A DNA stretch of 60,000 nucleotides from Owenia fusiformis. Taxonomy: Eukaryota > Annelida > Polychaeta > Sabellida > Oweniidae. Positions 59,888 through 60,000 of the stretch are shown piece by piece; within the stretch, counting starts at the first letter, position 1; each line of letters opens with the position of its first letter. The position numbers and the translations under genes are program-made. The stretch is taken from NCBI GenBank assembly GCA_903813345.2, contig CAIIXF020000001.1, positions 29,069,915 to 29,129,914 of the forward strand, in the 5' to 3' direction. The notes under the pieces were generated by a model. The model did no database searches. It was not told the DNA's origin and was given only the letters and a program-made list of their open reading frames with translations.

Positions 59888-60000
59888 GTAGGTCATTTAG
59901 GTGTGCAATGCGTAGTGTTTTCTCCAAATTTGTAAAAACATTGACTGACCAATGATTCGCGCGTACGACCACAATCTAAAGTGGTCGTAGAATTCGATAA

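Overview
This is animal nuclear DNA: AT-rich, intron-bearing, and crowded with transposon remnants, palindromes and satellites. It holds one gene I can reconstruct with confidence, on the minus strand from 56409 down to 29396. The gene encodes a single-pass class I cytokine receptor of the gp130 (IL6ST/LIFR/CSF3R) type. I joined its exons by hand using splice signals, reading phase and domain logic. The result is a signal peptide, an Ig-like domain, a two-domain cytokine-binding module, three more fibronectin III domains, a transmembrane segment, a box1-like region and a Ser-rich tail. The reading frame is unbroken for 908 or 914 residues. This layout, plus the repeat content, suggests an invertebrate, perhaps a non-vertebrate deuterostome; the species cannot be fixed from the window.

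The most interesting point is in the ligand-binding module. The exon for the second half of its first domain is present twice, at 43124-43296 and 42871-43061. The two copies encode related but clearly different sequences around a shared C-x-C-x4-C motif and have identical splice phases (2 in, 1 out). Only 62 nt separate them. Including both, or neither, shifts the frame, so they look like mutually exclusive exons giving two receptor isoforms with different cytokine-contacting surfaces.

Layout: 1-6.3 kb holds small repeats, a hAT-like MITE, hairpins and one unrecognised ORF. 6.3-15.3 kb is a nest of DNA transposons: two elements with 9-bp target duplications, a TTAA-family pair, a 6-bp-duplication insert, and several foldbacks. 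15.3-29.4 kb has no gene I recognise; it contains minisatellites, two copies of a hairpin-rich dispersed repeat, (TATCC)n tracts, a long GGTC/AGTC-rich tract and a 130-bp satellite. 29.4-56.4 kb is the receptor gene, its introns loaded with elements. These include a 4.46-kb foldback with 42-bp minisatellite arms and a 10-bp target duplication (30848-35308), a LINE 3' fragment, 150-bp-class satellites, and three palindromic elements with CAC termini and 5-bp target duplications. 57.8-58.2 kb holds a TAA-duplicating MITE. At 59.6 kb a plus-strand exon of an unrecognised gene starts and runs out of the window.

None of the transposable elements shows an intact transposase. They appear to be non-autonomous passengers, and those within the receptor gene lie entirely in introns. 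Gene function can only be inferred from architecture: cytokine binding outside the cell and JAK/STAT-type signalling inside, although the WSXWS motif, box1 and STAT-docking tyrosines all depart from the vertebrate consensus.
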